A stretch of 7,639 nt of DNA from UBA4658 sp002405485 (GTDB lineage: Bacteria > Planctomycetota > Phycisphaerae > Phycisphaerales > UBA1924). The stretch spans positions 1-7,639 of the forward strand of contig DAISGC010000125.1 of the NCBI GenBank assembly GCA_036823255.1, in the 5' to 3' direction. The position numbers and the translations under genes are program-made. Under the pieces are notes generated by a model. The model did no database searches. It worked only from the letters and a program-made list of their open reading frames with translations, and was not told the DNA's origin. This document shows, piece by piece, positions 6,115 through 7,639 of this stretch. Position 1 is the first letter of the stretch, and every line of letters begins with the position of its first letter.

Positions 6115-6317
6115 TCATTCCTGCTGACGCCCGGCCAGCTCCCCCGGGCCGACTCGGCTCAGGCAATGACAGCCGTCCAGCGGGCCACGCGCTCCAGAAA
6201 ACGCTCCGTCGTGGACGATTCGAACTCCGTCGGCGCTCAGTCCCGGAGGCCATTCTCCGTCTGCCTGCATCCGGCCTCATCCGCGCCTACACATCGTCTC
6301 ACGCGCGTGCACCAGGC
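6115..6317. other. Intergenic stretch without recognisable gene
   Basis: This is the first part of the 343-base gap between tRNA-Ser and the lipoprotein gene. Frames are open here only because of high G+C, and none reads like a protein. A 6-bp stem (GCCCGG 6129-6134 with CCGGGC 6144-6149) and a TACACAT at 6288-6294 that might be a weak -10 are the only items seen. The TTCGAAC near 6223 resembles a tRNA T-loop, but no stems flank it. Confidence 0.6.
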
Positions 6318-6396
6318 CGAGGTGCTCAGGGCATCTCGCGCCGACCGGCGTCGGCGGCCATCCTGCATGCCGGCGGTCCACGTGCGAACGTCCGGA
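6318..6396 (+). promoter_or_regulatory. Structured leader: three successive hairpins upstream of the lipoprotein gene
   Basis: Three stems follow one another just before the start at 6407. The first is an 8-bp stem, 6318-6325 with 6331-6338 (one G-T pair, 5-base loop). The second is a perfect 7-bp stem, CGCCGAC 6339-6345 with GTCGGCG 6350-6356, with loop CGGC. The third is ACGT 6380-6383 with ACGT 6388-6391 closed by a GCGA (GNRA) tetraloop, extended by TCC 6377-6379 with GGA 6394-6396 across a 2-base bulge. The last stem would hide most of the Shine-Dalgarno GGAG (6394-6397). Whether the leader is transcribed from upstream of 6318 is not known. Confidence 0.35.
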
Positions 6397-6406
6397 GATC
6401 CGATCC

Positions 6407-7528
6407 ATGCGATCAGCCGTGTTTGCCACGCTCCTCACACTCGCGGTCAGCTCGCTCATCGTCGGCTGCGCGGGGCCCGCGGCCTCAAGCGCCTCGGACG
6501 CGTCGCGATCTGCGCCGCTGGAGGTGGTCGCCAAGGTCCAGGGCGCGCCCGGAAACATCGCCGTCACGCCGTCTGGCCGGATCATCGTGAGCATGCACCA
6601 GTTCTATGAGCCCCGCTTTCGCGTCTGCGAGCTGCGCGACGGCGAACTGGTTCCCTTTCCAAACGCCCAGTGGGCCTCGGCCCCAGATGGGTCCGGCGCC
6701 GGGCTGCACTCGGTGCTCGGAATCCGGGCCGACCGCCGTGGGATCGTCTGGATGCTCGACAACGGCGGGCCGGTCCCGAGATTCGTCGCCTGGGACACAA
6801 CCGCCGATCGCCTCCACACCATCATCGAGATTCCTCCACCCGCCACGCGCCCCGGTTCGTTTCCCAATGACTTCGCCATCGACCACGAACGCTCGACCAT
6901 GTACATCGCCGACATCGGCGGCGACGACGGTCCGGCGCTCATCGTCGTCGATCTCGCCTCCGGCCGTGCACGCCGCGTGCTCGCCGGGCATCACTCCACG
7001 CGATCCGAGGATGTGCCCATGGTCATCGACGGGCGAGAGGTCACCCTCGGAGCCGGCCAGGAAGCCAAGCCCGCCCGCGTTGGCGTCAACCCCATCACCA
7101 TCGATCCCGCGGCACAGTGGGTCTATTTCGGGCCCATGCACGGTACCAGCATGTATCGCGTCCGCGCCCAGACCCTGGCCGATCCCACCGTCTCGCCAGA
7201 TGCGCTCGCACGCGCCGTCCAGCGCTTCGGGGAGAAGCCGATCTCCGATGGCATCAGCATCGATTCCAAGAGCAACCTGTACGTCACCGACGTGGTCGCC
7301 GGCGCGATCGGCGTGATCCGCCCGGATGGGCGATACGCCATCCTCGTCCAGGACCAGAGCCTGCTCAGTTGGCCCGACGCCATCGCCGCCGGTCCCGATG
7401 GCTGGATGTACGTCGCCGTAAACCAGTTGCACCGCTCCGCTCCGCTGAACGCCGGAGTCAACGCGTCTCGGCCGCCATATGCGATCGTCCGCTTCAGGCC
7501 GCTGGCGCACCCTGTGCCCGGACGCTGA
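6407..7528 (+). CDS. Lipoprotein of the major royal jelly / yellow family
   Basis: A 373-residue protein. Residues 1-20 are a lipoprotein signal peptide ending in a lipobox (IVGC, Cys21), so the mature protein should be lipid-anchored at the periplasmic or outer face. A Ser/Ala-rich linker follows to about residue 36. The rest (about 39-367) matches the bacterial branch of the major royal jelly / yellow protein family, a six-bladed beta propeller often annotated as L-dopachrome tautomerase-related or SMP-30-like. Visible repeats include SVLGIRADRRGIVWMLDNG (102-120), NDFAID (154-159), YIADIGG (166-172), SDGISID (280-286), SWPDAIAAGPDGWMYV (321-336) and NQLHR (339-343). GGAG at 6394-6397 lies 9 bases before the ATG and supports this start. 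It is probably monocistronic, with nothing coding between it and the tRNA. The ligand or reaction is unknown; the family name does not establish tautomerase activity in bacteria. Confidence 0.92.
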   Translation: MRSAVFATLLTLAVSSLIVGCAGPAASSASDASRSAPLEVVAKVQGAPGNIAVTPSGRIIVSMHQFYEPRFRVCELRDGELVPFPNAQWASAPDGSGAGLHSVLGIRADRRGIVWMLDNGGPVPRFVAWDTTADRLHTIIEIPPPATRPGSFPNDFAIDHERSTMYIADIGGDDGPALIVVDLASGRARRVLAGHHSTRSEDVPMVIDGREVTLGAGQEAKPARVGVNPITIDPAAQWVYFGPMHGTSMYRVRAQTLADPTVSPDALARAVQRFGEKPISDGISIDSKSNLYVTDVVAGAIGVIRPDGRYAILVQDQSLLSWPDAIAAGPDGWMYVAVNQLHRSAPLNAGVNASRPPYAIVRFRPLAHPVPGR

Positions 7529-7583
7529 TCGCCCGCTTCGTTCCGCTCTCTTTTCGTCCAAAGCCCAGTCAGGAGTCTCCGCC

Positions 7584-7600
7584 GCGGGTGTAACGCCCGC
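7584..7600 (+). terminator. Small hairpin after the lipoprotein gene, possible terminator
   Basis: GCGGGTG (7584-7590) pairs with CGCCCGC (7594-7600), seven pairs including one G-T, around a 3-base loop (TAA). It lies 55 bases after the stop codon. No T-run follows, so termination here is a guess. Confidence 0.3.
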
Positions 7601-7605
7601 CGAAC

Positions 7606-7639
7606 ATGGACGGGGCGGCGATGGAGGGGGGTGGGGGAT
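7606..7639 (+). other. G-rich tract at the window edge, possible start region of a next gene
   Basis: Runs of four, six and five G occur at 7612-7615, 7626-7631 and 7633-7637, and the window ends in AT. GGAGG-like sequence sits just before that terminal AT, so if the next base is G this would be a ribosome binding site and start codon of a downstream gene. Alternatively an ATG at 7606 or 7621 opens a Gly-rich frame that runs off the end. The evidence is too short to call a gene. Confidence 0.25.

Noticed and set aside
6205..6240. Possible tRNA remnant around the TTCGAAC near 6223
   Set aside because: The flanking bases do not form a 5-bp T stem, and no acceptor or anticodon arms are found on either strand.
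5864..6280. 138-residue minus-strand frame containing EGFEPSIRFPVYAI
   Set aside because: This is the familiar spurious translation of the antisense strand of a tRNA-Ser gene, often found in databases as a false protein.
5839..6609. Plus-strand frames through tRNA-Ser (SERLKERDWKSRIR and RLEIAYTGNRIEG)
   Set aside because: These are sense-strand translations of the tRNA itself, another well-known class of false proteins.
6485..7561. 358-residue minus-strand frame opposite the lipoprotein gene
   Set aside because: It is Asp/Gly/Arg-rich shadow sequence. The plus-strand frame has a lipobox, a Shine-Dalgarno sequence and family motifs.

Overview
The window reads as an ordinary chromosomal stretch of a high-G+C, Gram-negative-type bacterium. 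By eye, G+C is roughly two thirds and codon third positions are strongly G/C. My best guess is a planctomycete of the Phycisphaerae type. This is an inference from the gene repertoire, the weak or absent Shine-Dalgarno sequences at several starts, and the short TruB with an insertion before its catalytic motif. A proteobacterial origin is not excluded. I see no transposase, integrase, CRISPR array, phage gene or toxin-antitoxin pair, and no sign of a new defence or mobile system.

Layout, left to right. (1) 18-824 (+) is a secreted SIMPL-domain (DUF541) protein, followed by a strong G+C hairpin. (2) 910-2163 (+) is a polytopic membrane protein of unknown role. Its stop overlaps the start of (3) 2160-2486 (+), an unrecognised 108-residue protein, so the two are probably translationally coupled. 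(4) 2503-3300 (-) is TruB, the tRNA U55 pseudouridine synthase, convergent with (3). It lies directly downstream of, and overlaps by one base, (5) 3300-5108 (-), a 602-residue ArnT/PMT-like membrane glycosyltransferase. (6) 5142-5912 (+) is a PAP2-family membrane phosphatase, divergent from the glycosyltransferase across only 33 bp. (7) 5977-6063 (+) is tRNA-Ser(GGA), followed by an excellent stem-loop terminator. (8) 6407-7528 (+) is a lipoprotein of the major royal jelly / yellow beta-propeller family, preceded by a leader that can fold into three successive hairpins. The last 110 bases hold a small hairpin and a G-rich tract, possibly the ribosome binding region of a gene that starts beyond the window.

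Functional links. The glycosyltransferase presumably uses a polyprenyl-phosphate sugar and the PAP2 protein is a lipid-phosphate phosphatase, so the divergent pair could act together on envelope lipid or glycan modification. The SIMPL protein, the membrane protein, the phosphatase, the glycosyltransferase and the lipoprotein all act at the envelope. TruB and tRNA-Ser are the translation-related members. The points most worth a second look are the one-base glycosyltransferase-truB coupling, the divergent 33-bp promoter with overlapping candidate -10 boxes, the hairpin-rich leader of the lipoprotein gene, and the small coupled protein at 2160-2486.
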